Made by a program: the position numbers and the translations under genes. A stretch of 64,000 nucleotides of DNA, taken from assembly GCF_003672135.1 (NCBI RefSeq), contig NC_039515.1, positions 992,001 through 1,056,000 on the forward strand, written 5' to 3'. The notes beneath the pieces were generated by a model. That model worked only from the letters and a program-made list of their open reading frames with translations, had not been told where the DNA came from and searched no databases. The DNA comes from Ooceraea biroi. Its lineage: Eukaryota; Arthropoda; Insecta; Hymenoptera; Formicidae. Of this stretch, positions 32,174-44,550 are shown one piece after another (within the stretch, counting starts at the first letter, position 1; every line of letters begins with the position of its first letter).

Positions 32174-33900
32174 ATGGCGGAAGCTTCTTCGTGTCAACAT
32201 CAAGGACAATCACAGGATGTAAAGGATATATTGCATACCTATATCAAAGAATGCAATTATATGTTGTTTTTACAGCAGTTACATAATAAACCTGGTAATA
32301 TATAGAAATTATCTATTTAGGATAGACTGTATAGCATCAATATAACAGAATGTGTTTATATCTTGCAGAGGACTTTACCAGCGATTTTTACGAGACGTTA
32401 CAATTATCATACGACGCAGCTTCTTCACACAAGAATAAGACGTTTACTGAAGGATCACGTAAAACGTTGAAAGTCATAGAAGACAGGCTGAGTGATTTGA
32501 ATAAGCAAGTAACGGAAGGTAAAACAAACTTCAACAATATTATAGCCCTTGCAACGTCTTACTGCAACATGGGTATACTGTACAGTTCTTATACGAAAGA
32601 GAAGAGATTACGCAGTGGTAGAAGTCACTTGAAGAGATGTTTAGAATTGTTAAATGGAAAAGAACTGAATCGCAGAGCTATTTTGATAGTTATGAGAGCA
32701 ACTATGCAATTGGAATACATTTTTCACAAACTGAAGGAACCAAAACAATGTTGTCCATATTCACATAAAGCGATTGGTTTCTACCTTGAATACACAATGC
32801 AGCTGAATTCGTTTCCTATGCCTTTCGTCACACTTTCAGTTAATCTCGACGTTGAAGAGTCTGAAAGCACAGACACTATAAAATCCATGGTGACGTTGTT
32901 TTTAAACTTTTTAGCGCACGTAAAGACTTGTAAATTGAATAAGTGGGATCCACTTGATCTTATACCTATACATAACTTTTTAATGAATCGGTGGACAATA
33001 ATGTCAACAACTGTATTAACTGAAGGTGTCACGTGGACTAATATCACAACTGCTTTTTATTCATACTGTTTACATGAAAAACGCTTCAGTGATGCTAGAA
33101 ATTATCTTGCTGCTACACAATACATATTGGATGAATATGAGAAAGAATTCAACGCTACGAAGGAAGCCAACAGTTTGCCTGAAGATAAAAATATAGATAC
33201 AGAGTACTATGATCTAAGAGTACATCTTGATCAAGGATGGGCTAAGTATGGCAGTGCACTTTTGCTTCACTCGAAATATAACTTGTCCTATAGCCAAAAG
33301 TCCGGAACTAAGAAAGCAGATACATCAAGATCAACGTCTTCTATCGAGCCCAAGGAATCTGCGGAGCCATTAACATTTAATTGGGAAAACGTGGACGAAC
33401 GCATAAAGGACATCGCCAGTCAAGTCACTGATAAATATGTATCAAATCTCAAAGATGCTAAAGCAATTTTCGTGCATACTACAAAATGGTATGAAAAAAA
33501 TAAGGCATGTTGTATGGAGGCAGGAGACATGTTTTCGTATACATTTCCAGCATACAATGTTACATTAACATATAAGTATTTAGAATGCTTTCAACCGGAG
33601 AGAAATATGCGTATAAAAATGCACAAACGGCGAGTGCAGATGTTAAATGATATCATAGTATTCACTAAGGGATATGCACCATATGCGGTTCTATTAAAGT
33701 TTTATATGGATATGTTTATTTCTTATGGCGCTATTATAGACATGATGATGGAGAATGCAGAAATTGCTGGAAAACCATTTACTGAAATACAACCGGAAGT
33801 TCTTGAATATGTAAAACATTGCGTAGAATCTTGGGAAAAGTATAACATTGCGAAGGATAAACTGACTAAAGTAAAAAGTACAATGAACATCCTAAAGTAA
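32174..33900 (+). CDS. KIF1-binding-protein-like gene, copy 2 (intact)
   Basis: Exon 1 is 32174-32294 (40 codons plus 1 base, MAEASSCQHQGQSQDVKD...), exon 2 is 32369-33900. The joined product is 550 residues; vertebrate KIFBP is about 620. The 74-bp intron ends TATCTTGCAG. Conserved blocks are ETLQLSYDAASSHKNKTF (about 49-66), SYCNMGILYSSYTKEKR, RSHLKRCLELLNGKELNRR, CCPYSHKAIGFYLEY, FSDARNYLAATQYILDEYE and KMHKRRVQML (about 456-465). A Lys/Asp/Ser-rich linker separates the TPR-like N-terminal half from the KBP C-terminal part. The protein likely acts in the cytoplasm on kinesin or microtubules, by homology. An in-frame ATG inside the intron (32351) could give a shorter isoform. Divergence from copy 3 looks rich in amino-acid changes. 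Confidence 0.8.
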
Positions 33901-34254
33901 GGAAAAAGCAAGTTAACGTGGGACATGATTCTTTTTGCAAAATTGTAACTAATCTACTGAGTATTGCATATTGACTATAGACAAACAATTTGCAAAATCT
34001 CAAATTTAGTTTGTTGTTATTTTTATATAAAAACGTGTGGATAAGTACTTTTTCCTTTCGTATTATATACATATATACATAACTATGTACATAAAATATA
34101 TTCTGTATATATGTATATATATACACATATATGTATAAATCGTTTTCTAATATTTTTGGCATATAAGTACAATATCTTATTATATAAGTACATAATATAT
34201 CATATTATATGTATAATGGATATATATAATGTACGATGTCTTTCAATATCATAG

Positions 34255-35670
34255 TATACAATATAATGTTTATGTATAAAGCGTGATATCATTGATATAT
34301 TTATAATTTGGGGAAAGAAAGTTTTAGATGAATTTTGATTTACTTACTTACGTAGAGTTTTAGATATATTTAGGAAAATCGTTAAGGAAATTTTAATTCT
34401 ATGATATATTAATAAAAGCTGATTTTGTTATTACTGCAGTATATTTGTTGTGTATTCTTTTATTATCTATCCTATTATATAGGGATATTATATTATAATA
34501 CATTCAAGCACATAATGTAATGTAGTTAATGGAAAGTACTTATTAATAATACTTATTCAATCAATTAAAAATTATATATTATAATTATATAATATTATTA
34601 TTTATCAAAAATTGTAATGTTTTTGTACCCATTGTTTTCATAATTTCAAACATTATTAATTGCAAAAAGAGACAGGATAATAAAAAGATGAAACCAAATA
34701 TATAGTTATATTTTCTGCAATGAATAAATTGTAATAAAAATAAATAATAATAAAATAGTATGTAGGTACAATAAATTTAATAAAATGTCATTTGACAAAA
34801 GATTAGATAGCTCATAATTAATCAACAAAGTTTAGTTATTAGAACATGAAATTTCTTGTAATCGGTCACTCCTGTCTTAATAATGTGTTATTTTATTATC
34901 ATACCTATACCTAAATATAGAAATACTTTATAAGTCGTCGTTTTTTAAATTAGTTCAGTTATTTGTAGAAGAACAGCTTAATTCGTTAACAGAAGAATAA
35001 CGATGTCTCATCATCACGAAGTACTATTACATATTGGCTGCCGTTCCCAATATTCACTGTCAGTTACTGAAAATCTATAGTGTACGTGACATAAACTATA
35101 GAGTTTCAGTGCTGACAGTAAATATTGGAACGCAGCCCTAATGTCAAAACTAATAATCATGGTTTTTTCCTTCTTTCTTGAAATGACTTCTTAGATGCAT
35201 GGGCACCCGCAGAAAAATATTGGGTGCGTCCCGAGTTGCGCATGAAACGCAAAGACTGCATTACTATTGCGCAGCCTGTGCGCTAATAAACGCATGGCGT
35301 ACATTTTCAGTCGCGCGCGACAAAACGTCATAAAACGAATTTCAGTAATTGTGATGTCTTCGCTGATGGTTTTGAAGAAGAACGATGAAAGTGCAGGTCC
35401 GAATCGAGCGACAGCGAAAATGAAGATGAAGACGAAGTTGAAAACATATATCTCTAAATAATATATGCAGACGTTGTCTTCCATACTAATGGCAGAAAAA
35501 TCACGTGGAGGGCAAATTGCAGTGGACAAAAATACGGATTACATTAAATATTACCTTGGCTTGCTTTCTCTATATCATCTTTGTTTAAAACCAAAGTTAT
35601 TACATCATCAATTTCTTCTACTAAGACTTCTATAATTTAGTTGTCATAATGTTGCTGTTTTGCTTAAGTA
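34255..35670 (+). repeat. 1.4-kb near-identical spacer block, copy 1 of 2
   Basis: Nearly base-for-base the same as 38585-40000 (offset about 4,330 bp), far more similar than the coding regions between them. It contains a roughly 100-bp hairpin (35036-35137) and a degenerate acidic reading frame near 35400. The match breaks at GTTTTGCTTAAG. Confidence 0.85.
35036..35137. repeat. 102-bp hairpin within spacer
   Basis: GGCTGCCGTTCCCAATATTC pairs with GAATATTGG-type sequence ending GGAACGCAGCC across arms of about 43 bp. The second copy is at about 39368-39467. It looks MITE-like; a hairpin RNA is possible but unsupported. Confidence 0.5.
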
Positions 35671-36386
35671 CTACTTAAGCAAAACATAATATATTTTATA
35701 TAATTATCACTTTAGCGACATAATTGCAACATCATGTCACTAAAATATATATAATTTATATGCAAAAAATACAAACGACATTTATTATTTCGTCATTATT
35801 ATATCATTATTATTACAATAAATGACATGTAATTTGTTTATTATATTTTTCTTTTTCACAAATACAATAATATTATTTGCACAATTAAACTTTGCATATT
35901 CATACTTTATATGCAAAATGTAAATTAATATTAATTGTTCAATATATATTACATTGTAATATTAAATAAGTATCTCATCGATTAAATCATTAAAATTTTC
36001 AATTTCAATTTGTAATTTATTTTTGCGTTATAATCAGAATGTTTAAATTGTAACACGATTGCCCTAATATCAGTCATATTTTAGAACAAACTAGTCTGTC
36101 TAAGCAAAGCCAATAAGAATAACACAACATTGGGCAATGACACGTGTGTATTTGTATTTAGAGAAAGGATGTTTGTATCTCATTTTAGACAGTCATACCG
36201 CAGAGATCATCTGACGAGTTCGAATTCTTTGCACGTATAGTGATCTAACTAGTGTTTTAGCGTTAGACGTGACGAAACGATTCATGCTGAAGTTTACATT
36301 TTAGAATTTCTCTATTTGCAATTAATACTATATACATTCAACAAACTCGCTGAGTGATTTGACAAAGATTATTTAACTGGATAGTT

Positions 36387-38084
36387 ATGGAGGAAGGTTT
36401 TTCACAACTATATCGAGCAAAATTCGATGGAAAACCTGTATTGCATAGCTATATGGAAATATGCCATAATACATTGTGTTCACAATACTCACATAATAAA
36501 CCTGGTAATATATAGAAATTATCTATTTAGGATAGACATGCATAGTATCAATATAACAGAATGTGTTTATATTTTGTAGAGGACTTTACCAGCGATTTTT
36601 ACGAGACGTTACAATTATCATACGACGCAGCTTCTTCACATAAAAATAAGACGTTTACTGAAGGATCACGTAAAACGTTGAAAGTCATAGACGACAGGTT
36701 GAGTGTTTTGGATAAGCAAGTATCCGAAACAAAGTTCAACGATATTATCGCTCTTGCAACGTCTTACTGCAACATGGGTATACTGTACAATTCTTACGCG
36801 AAAGAGAAGAGATTACGCAGTGGTAGAAGTCACTTGAAGCGATGTTTAGAATTGTTAAATGGAAAAGAACTGAATCGCAGAACTATTTTGATAGTTATGA
36901 GAGCAACTATGCAATTGGAATACATTTTTCACAAACTGAAGGAACCAAAGCAATGTTGTCCATATTCACATAAAGCGATTGGTTTCTACCTTCAATACAC
37001 ATCGCAGTTGCGTTCTTTTCCTATGCCTTTCGTCACACTTTCAGTTAGTCTCGACGTTGAAAAGCCTGGAAGCACAGATATAAATTCCATGATGACGTTG
37101 TTTTCAAACCTTTTAGAGCACGTAAAGACTTGTGCGTTGGATGAGTGGGATCCACTTGATATTATACCTATACATAACTTATTAATGGTTCGCGCGACAG
37201 TGATGTCAGATATAGTAACTGATGGTCTTATGTGGATTATTACAGCAACTCCTTTTTATGTATACTTGCTACATAAATACCGCTTCAGTGATACTAGGAA
37301 TTATCTTGCTGTTACACAATACATATTGGATACATCTGAGGGAGAATTCAACGCTACGAAGAAACCCAACCGTTTGCTACACAATAAGGATATAAGTACG
37401 CTGTATTCTGATACAAGAATGCATCTCGAGCTCGGATGGGCTAAGTATGGCAATATGCTTTTGCTTTACTCGCAATATAAATTGTTCCAACAGTTTCGAA
37501 CTAAGAAAGCAGATACGTCAAGATCAACGTCTTCTATCGAGCCCAAGGAATCTGCGGAGCCATTAACATTTAATTGGGAAAACTTGGACCAACGCCTAAA
37601 GGATATCGCCTGTCAAGTCACTGATAAATATGTGTCAAATCTCAGAGATGCTAAAGCAATTTTCGTGCATACTACAAAATGGCTTGAAAAAAGTAAGGCA
37701 TATTTTTTGAAGACAGAAAACACTTTGTTCTTGTCTTTGTATTTAACTACAAGATACAATATCACATTAACATATAAGCATTTAGAATGCTTTGAGCCAG
37801 ACCGAAGTATGCGTATAAACATGCACAAACGGCGAGTGCAGATGTTAAAGGATGTTCTTATACTCGCTAAGGGATTGAAAGGACAGTTTCTATTATACAT
37901 ATGTATCGATATTGTCACTTCTTATGGCGCTATTATAGACATGCTGATGGAGAATGCAGAAATAGCTGGACAACCATTTACTGAAATAGAAACGGCAGTG
38001 CTTGAATATGTAAAAAATTGCGTAGAATCTTGGGAAAACTATTACAATGCGGACGCTGAACTGCCTAAATTAAAGAAAAAGTAA
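36387..38084 (+). CDS. KIF1-binding-protein-like gene, copy 3 (intact)
   Basis: Exon 1 is 36387-36504 (MEEGFSQLYRAKFDGKPV...), exon 2 is 36580-38084, giving 540 residues. The acceptor is TTTTGTAG rather than CTTGCAG. It has the same architecture as copy 2: DAASSHKNKTFTEGSRK, SYCNMGILYNSYAKEKR, RSHLKRCLELLNGK, CCPYSHKAIGFYL, FSDTRNYLAVTQYILD, MHKRRVQMLKD. Compared with copy 2 it lacks a few residues after KQV. The region around 37120-37270 is strongly changed: RTVMSDIVTDGLMWI-like sequence replaces the copy 2 equivalents while neighbouring synonymous positions are conserved. Exon 1 is the most divergent of the four. Function is inferred from the KIFBP family. Confidence 0.8.
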
Positions 38085-38205
38085 GGTTACTTGGGACAGG
38101 ATTCTTTTTCAAAATCATGACTAATCTACTGAGTATTGATTATAGACATCAAACAATTTACAAATCTCAAATTTAGTTTGTTGTTACTTTGATATAAAAA
38201 CGTGT

Positions 38206-38515
38206 GGATAAGTTCTTTTTCTTTTGTATTATATACATATATACATACATACATACATATATATATATATGTATATAATACAAAAGAAACATATATATAT
38301 ATATATTTATGTATATATGTATATAATACAAAAGAAACAAGAACTTATCCAAAAATATTAGAAAATGGTACAAACATATATATTATGTATATACATAATT
38401 ATGTATATACATTATGTATATACATAATTATGTATATACATTATGTATATACATAATATATATGTTTGTACCATTTTCTAATATTTTTGGATAAGTACAA
38501 TATATATCTTATTAT
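38206..38515. repeat. AT-rich compound foldback in 3' flank of copy 3
   Basis: AACTTATCCAAAAATATTAG (from 38341) and its complement near 38480-38499 flank a (TATGTATATACATAAT)n core. A further inverted pair built on TTTTGTATTATATAC and its complement lies at 38225-38340. Other copies have only the single rightmost arm. Confidence 0.6.
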
Positions 38516-38584
38516 AAATACGTAATATATCATATTATATATGTATAACGAATATGTATAACGTACGATGTTTTTCAATACCAT

Positions 38585-40000
38585 AGTATACAATATAATG
38601 TTTATGTATAAAGCGTGATATCATTGATATATTTATAATTTGGGGAAAGAAAGTTTTAGATGAATTTTGATTTACTTACTTACGTAGAGTTTTAGATATA
38701 TTTAGGAAAATCGTTAAGGAAATTTTAATTCTATGATATATTAATAAAAGCTGATTTTGTTATTACTGCAGTATATTTGTTGTGTATTCTTTTATTATCT
38801 ATCCTATTATATAGGGATATTATATTATAATACATTCAAGCACATAATGTAATGTAGTTAATGGAAAGTACTTATTAATAATACTTATTCAATCAATTAA
38901 AAATTATATATTATAATTATATAATATTATTATTTATCAAAAATTGTAATGTTTTTGTACCCATTGTTTTCATAATTTCAAACATTATTAATTGCAAAAA
39001 GAGACAGGATAATAAAAAGATGAAACCAAATATATAGTTATATTTTCTGCAATGAATAAATTGTAATAAAAATAAATAATAATAAAATAGTATGTAGGTA
39101 CAATAAATTTAATAAAATGTCATTTGACAAAAGATTAAATAGCTCATAATTAATCAACAAAGTTTAGTTATTAGAACATGAAATTTCTTGTAATCGGTCT
39201 CTCCTGTCTTAATAATGTGTTATTTTATTATCATACCTATACCTAAATATAGAAATACTTTATAAGTCGTCGTTTTTTAAATTAGTTCAGTTATTTGTAG
39301 AAGAACAGCTTAATTCGTTAACAGAAGAATAACGATGTCTCATCATCACGAAGTACTATTACATATTGGCTGCCGTTCCAATATTCACTGTCAGTTACTG
39401 AAAATCTATAGTGTAAGTGACATAAACTATAGAGTTTCAGTGCTGACAGTAAATATTGGAACGCAGCCCTAATGTCAAAACTAATAATCATGGTTTTTTC
39501 CTTCTTTCTTGAAATGACTTCTTAGATGCATGGGCACCCGCAGAAAAATATTGGGTGCGTCCCGAGTTGCGCATGAAACGCAAAGACTGCATTACTGTTG
39601 CGCAGTCTGTGCGCTAATAAATGCATGGCGTACATTTTCAGTCGCGCGCGACAAAACGTCATAAAACGGATTCCAGTAATAGTGATGCCTTCGCTGATGG
39701 TTTTGAAGAAGAACGATGAAAGTGCAGGTCCGAATCGAGCGACAGCGAAAATGAAGATGAAGACGAGTTGAAAACATATATCTCTAAATAATATATGCAG
39801 ACGTTGTCTTCCATACTAATGGCAGAAAAATCACGTGGAGGGCAAATTGCAGTGGACAAAAATACGGATTACATTAAATATTACCTTGGCTTGCTTTCTC
39901 CATATCATCTTTGTTTAAAACCAAAGTTATTACATCATCAATTTCTTCTACTAAGACTTCTATAATTTAGTTGTCATAATGTTGCTGTTTTGCTTAAGAC
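38585..40000 (+). repeat. 1.4-kb near-identical spacer block, copy 2 of 2
   Basis: Counterpart of 34255-35670, with only a handful of substitutions and small indels by eye. It ends where CTTAAGACCTACTT replaces CTTAAGTACTACTT. Confidence 0.85.
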
Positions 40001-40768
40001 CTACTTAGAAATAAATTGCGCAAATAGTTAATAATATTTTATAAAAAATTAAAATTTTACACGTATTTATCAATTTAGCGACATAATTGCAACATCATGT
40101 CGCTAAAATATATATAATTTATATACAAGAAGTATAAGCGACATTTATTATTTCATTATTATATCATTATTATTACAATAACATATAATTTGTTTATTAT
40201 ATTTTTCTTTTCACAACTACAATAATATTATTTGCACAATTAAACGTTGCATAGAACAAGAAAACATAAAACATTCATACTTTATATGCAGAATGTACCT
40301 TAATGTTCTATAAATAATAAATTGATAATCATATAAATAATATTGCATAAGTATCTCATTGGTTAAATCATTAAATTTTTCAATTTCAATTTATAATTTA
40401 TTTTTGCGTTATAATCGGAATGTTTAAATTGTTACACGATTGCCCTAACATCAGTCACATTTTAGAACAAACTAGTCTGTCCAACCAAGGCCAGTAAGAA
40501 TAACACAACATTGGGCAATGACACGTGTGTATATGTACTTACAGAAAGGATGTTTCTGTCAGGATGTTAGATAGCCACACCGCAGAGATCATCTGACGAG
40601 TTCGAATTCTTTGCACGTATAGTGATCTAACTACTGTTTTAGCGTTAAACGTTACGAACCTATTGACGCTGAAGTTTACATTTTGGAATTTCTCTACTTG
40701 CAATTAATACTATATACATTTAACAAACTCGCTATAGTGATTTGACAAAGATTATTTAACTGATAATT

Positions 40769-42453
40769 ATGGCGGAAGCTTCTTCACAACAACAGCAAGC
40801 AGAATTAGATATAAAGTGTGAATTTTATGACTATATGCAATTATGCCATAATACATTGTATTTACAACAGTCACATAATAAACCTGGTAATATATAGAAA
40901 TTATCTATTTAGGATAGACTGTATAGTATCAATATAACAGAATGTGTTTATATCTTGCAGAGGACTTTACCAGCGATTTTTACGAGACGTTACAATTATC
41001 ATACGACGCAGCTTCTTCACATAAGAATAAAACGTTTTCTGAAGGGTTACGTAAAACGTTGAAAGTCTTATAAGACAGGTTGAGTGATTTATATAAGAAA
41101 GTAACCGAGGGTGAAACAAAGTTCAACGATATTATAGCCCTTGCAACGTCTTACTGCAACATGGGTATACTGTACAATTCTTACGCGAAAGAGAAGAGAT
41201 TACGCAGTGGTAGAAGTCACTTGAAGAGATGTTTAGAATTGTTAAATGGAAAAGAACTGAATCGCAGAGCTATTTTGATAGTTATGAGAGCAACTGTGCA
41301 ATTGGAATACATTTTTGTCAAACTGAAGGAACCAAAGCAATGTTGTCCATTTTCACATAAAGCAATCGGTTTCTACCTTGAGTACACAACACAGCTGAAT
41401 TCATTTCCTATGACTTTCGTCACACTGTCAGTTAGTCTCGACGTTGAAGAGCCTGGAAGCACTGATATAAATTCCATGATGACATTGTTTTCAAACATTT
41501 TAGAGCACACAATAACTTGTGAATTAGGTGCATGGGATCCATTTGACGTTATACCTATACATAACTTTTTAATGGATCGTTGGACAGTGGTGTCAACAGA
41601 TGTATTAAATGAAGGTCTCATGTGGGCTGTTCCCACAACTTCTTTTTACATATACTTTCTAGATAAATATCGCTTCAGTGATGCTAGGAATTATCTTGCT
41701 GCTACACAATACATATTGGATGAATATGAAAACGAATTCAACGCCGCGAAGGAAGCCAAACGGTTGCCGGAAGATGAGGATATAAGTATGAAGTACTGTA
41801 GTTTAAGAACGCGCCTCGATTACGGATGGGCTAAGTATGGCAATATGCTTTTGTTGCACTTGAAACATAAATTGTTCCAAAAGTTCAGAACTAAGGAAGC
41901 AGATACATCAAGATCAACGTCTTCTATCAAGTCCACGAAATCTGCGGAGCCAATATTTACTTGAGAAAGCCCGGACGAACGCATAAAGGATATCGGCAGT
42001 CAAGTCACTGATAACATTGTGTCAAATCTCAGTGATGCTAAAGCAATTTTCCTGCATACTATAAAATGGCATGAAAAAGTTAAGGCATATTTTTCGGAGA
42101 CAGGAAACACGTTTTTGTATTTAAGTATGAGATACAATATCGCATTAACATATAAGTATTTAGAATGCTTTGAGCCAGACCGAAGTATGCGTATAAAAAT
42201 GCACAAACGGCGAGTGCAGATGTTAAAGGATATTCTTGTACTAACTAAGCCATATAAAGAACTGTTACTATTATACATGTATACGGATATGTTCATTTCT
42301 TGTGGCACTGTTATAGACATGATGATGGAGAATGCAGAAATTGCTGGAAAACCATTTACTGAAATAAAAACGGAAGTGCTTGAATATGTTAAAAATTGCG
42401 TACAATGTTGGGAAAAGTATTACGCTGAACTGACTTGCTTAAAAACTGATTAA
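40769..42453 (+). pseudogene. KIF1-binding-protein-like gene, copy 4 (two nonsense codons)
   Basis: Exon 1 is 40769-40886 (MAEASSQQQQAELDIKCEF...), exon 2 is 40961-42453. In the frame set by exon 1, TAA at 41071-41073 replaces the codons reading IED in copy 2. A second stop, TGA at 41962-41964, replaces the Trp of FNWEN. The rest is well conserved (SYCNMGILYNSYAKEKR, CCPFSHKAIGFYLEY, MHKRRVQMLKD), so inactivation looks recent. A truncated product, or one from an internal start, is conceivable. Last member of the array. Confidence 0.8.
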
Positions 42454-44280
42454 ATAAAGTAAAAGTAAGGTTACTTGGGACAGGATTCTTTTTGCAAAAT
42501 CATGACTAATCTACTGAGTATTGACTATAGACGAACAATTTGTAAAATCTCAAATTTAGTTTGTTGTTACTTTGATATAAAAACATGTGGATAAGTACTT
42601 TTTTCTTTTGTATTATATACATATATGCATAAGTATATAGATAAATATATTATATGTATAGATGTATATATATATATATACATATATATACATATCGGTT
42701 TCTAATATGATATATATATATTTTTTTTCCATCATAGTCTAATATTTTTGGATAAATACAATATCTTATTACAAGTACATAATATATCATATTATATGTA
42801 TAATGGATATGTATAATGTAAGATGTCTTTCAATATCATAGTAGTATATAATAACATAATAATGTCTATATATAAAGGTGATATCATTGATATATTTGTA
42901 ATTGCTTTGAAGAGAGAAATTTTTAGATGAATTTTGATTTGCTTACTTGTGTAGAGGTTTAGATATATTTAGAAAAATCTTTGATGAAATTTTAATTCTA
43001 TGATATATTAATAAAAGCTGATTTTGTTATCACTGCAGTATATTTGTTGTGTATTCTTTTATTATATATCCTATTGTATAGCATGACATATGTATAATAC
43101 ATTCAAGCATATAATGTAATTTAGTTAGTGGGAAGTACTTAATAATGTTCATCAAATAAAAATTATATTATCATAATTATATAATATTATCATATATTAT
43201 TATTTACCAAAAATTGTAATATTGTTTTATCCATTGTTTTCAGTTTCAAAGATTATTAATTGCAAGGAGAGACAGAAAGGATAAGAAAATGAAATAAAAT
43301 ATATAGTTATAATTTCTGCAATGAATAAATGGTAATATATGTACAATAAGTTAACAAAGTGTCATTTAACAAAAGATTAGATAACTCATAGTTAATCAAC
43401 ATTGTTTAGTTATCAGAACATGAATTGTCTTGTAATCAGTCTCTTCTTTCTTAATACTGTGTTACTTTATTATTATAACCTACTTAAATATAGAAATATT
43501 TTATAATTTGTCTTTTTTTAAATTTGAATTAGTTCATTTCTTTGCAGAATAGCTTAATTCATTAATTGAAGAATTATGTCTCATTATGAAGTATTATTAC
43601 ATTTAATGTTAAAACTAATCATTTTTTTCTTTTTTTTTGTAAATGACTTCTTAGATGCATGTGCGTCCGCGGAAAAAAATTCAAGGGAGGACAAAACCTT
43701 AAGGTCCCTCTAAAGATAGGAAACTCGAGTAAAAACAAGGAAAATTTTCTAAATTTCGAACTTTCATCAGATATATAATTTATGTGTATTATTTATTTAT
43801 GAAATTGTATTTTCTAAGTTATATAATATTTAAAAGTTATATAGTAAGTTATGTAGTTTTCAATTCGAGAGGGCACCTGCCCCTCCTTGCTCTCATGGCA
43901 CCCATGCTTAGATGACAAGCTTTAGCACTATCCATAAGCACAATGTCAAACCTAATAATGCAGACGTGCTAGTACCTTGAAATGTTTTGTAATCATAGTT
44001 GAAACTACATAACACAACTATTCATCAAAAAATGTTGAAAAATGAGATACTGAGAAATGATGTTGAAAGGATTTTAAAAAATCAGTTGCATCAGAGTCTG
44101 GAGAGACCATGTGTAAATCACAGTACAGAAATCCAGAAGAAAAGCAAATATTGTACAATTCAGTACAAAATTCATAAGTTCAAATAAATGATGAAGAGAA
44201 ACGCTCTGTTTATTTATAAATCTATAAATGTATCTCAATGTACATAAAAATATATATAAATCTATATCCTTATAAGTATC
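42454..44280. other. 3' flank of KIFBP-like copy 4 and intergenic
   Basis: The first 1.1 kb repeats the unit's 3' flank, with TA microsatellite at 42650-42690. The stretch 43600-43960 shares a short degenerate piece with the spacers (GACTTCTTAGATGCATG) and then diverges. No supported gene. Confidence 0.4.
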
Positions 44281-44283
44281 TTA

Positions 44284-44406
44284 GGGTACGGTCAAAGTCA
44301 TGCTGCGAAGCGCTTCTAGACACTTTCTATCCTTTTCCTTCTGTCAAATGAGAAGAAGGATAGAAAGTGTCTAGAAGCGTTTCGCAGCGTGACTTTGACC
44401 GTACCC
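44284..44406. mobile_element. 123-bp hairpin MITE with TTA TSD
   Basis: GGGTACGGTCAAAGTCATGC at the left pairs with GACTTTGACCGTACCC at the right, with nearly full-length hairpin pairing. TTA occurs at 44281-44283 and 44407-44409, a PIF/Harbinger-like TSD. Confidence 0.7.
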
Positions 44407-44550
44407 TTAGAGATCTTCACAAAACTGTTAAAACAAATTATACTTCTATGTATTTCTGAAGTTGTAATCTTTTTAATTACTTTGCTGTTGCACATTTAGA
44501 CTGTTTTTATTAATTCCCATTATAATTAAATTTCCTTGAAGTCTGAATGA

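Larger units (their letters stand above)
33901..36386. other. Spacer between KIFBP-like copies 2 and 3
   Basis: Contains the conserved 3' flank, TA-rich microsatellites, the 1.4-kb duplicated spacer block (34255-35670), a TTTAGCGACAT palindrome near 35713-35746, and the conserved 5' leader of copy 3 (36087-36386). No independent gene recognised. Confidence 0.4.
38085..40768. other. Spacer between KIFBP-like copies 3 and 4
   Basis: Holds an AT-rich foldback (38206-38515), the second copy of the 1.4-kb spacer block (38585-40000), a TTTAGCGACAT palindrome near 40075-40110 and the copy 4 leader (40468-40768). No gene recognised. Confidence 0.4.

Noticed and set aside
32781..33047. Minus-strand frames within the KIFBP-like genes and spacers
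   Set aside because: They are antisense shadows of the conserved plus-strand exons and have no family signal.
35191..35529. Minus-strand 112-codon frame in duplicated spacer
   Set aside because: It is not preserved between the two nearly identical spacer copies (frame differs by small indels), so there is no evidence of coding selection.
38202..38456. Tyr/Ile/His-rich frame in AT microsatellite
   Set aside because: Translation of TA/CATA repeats only.
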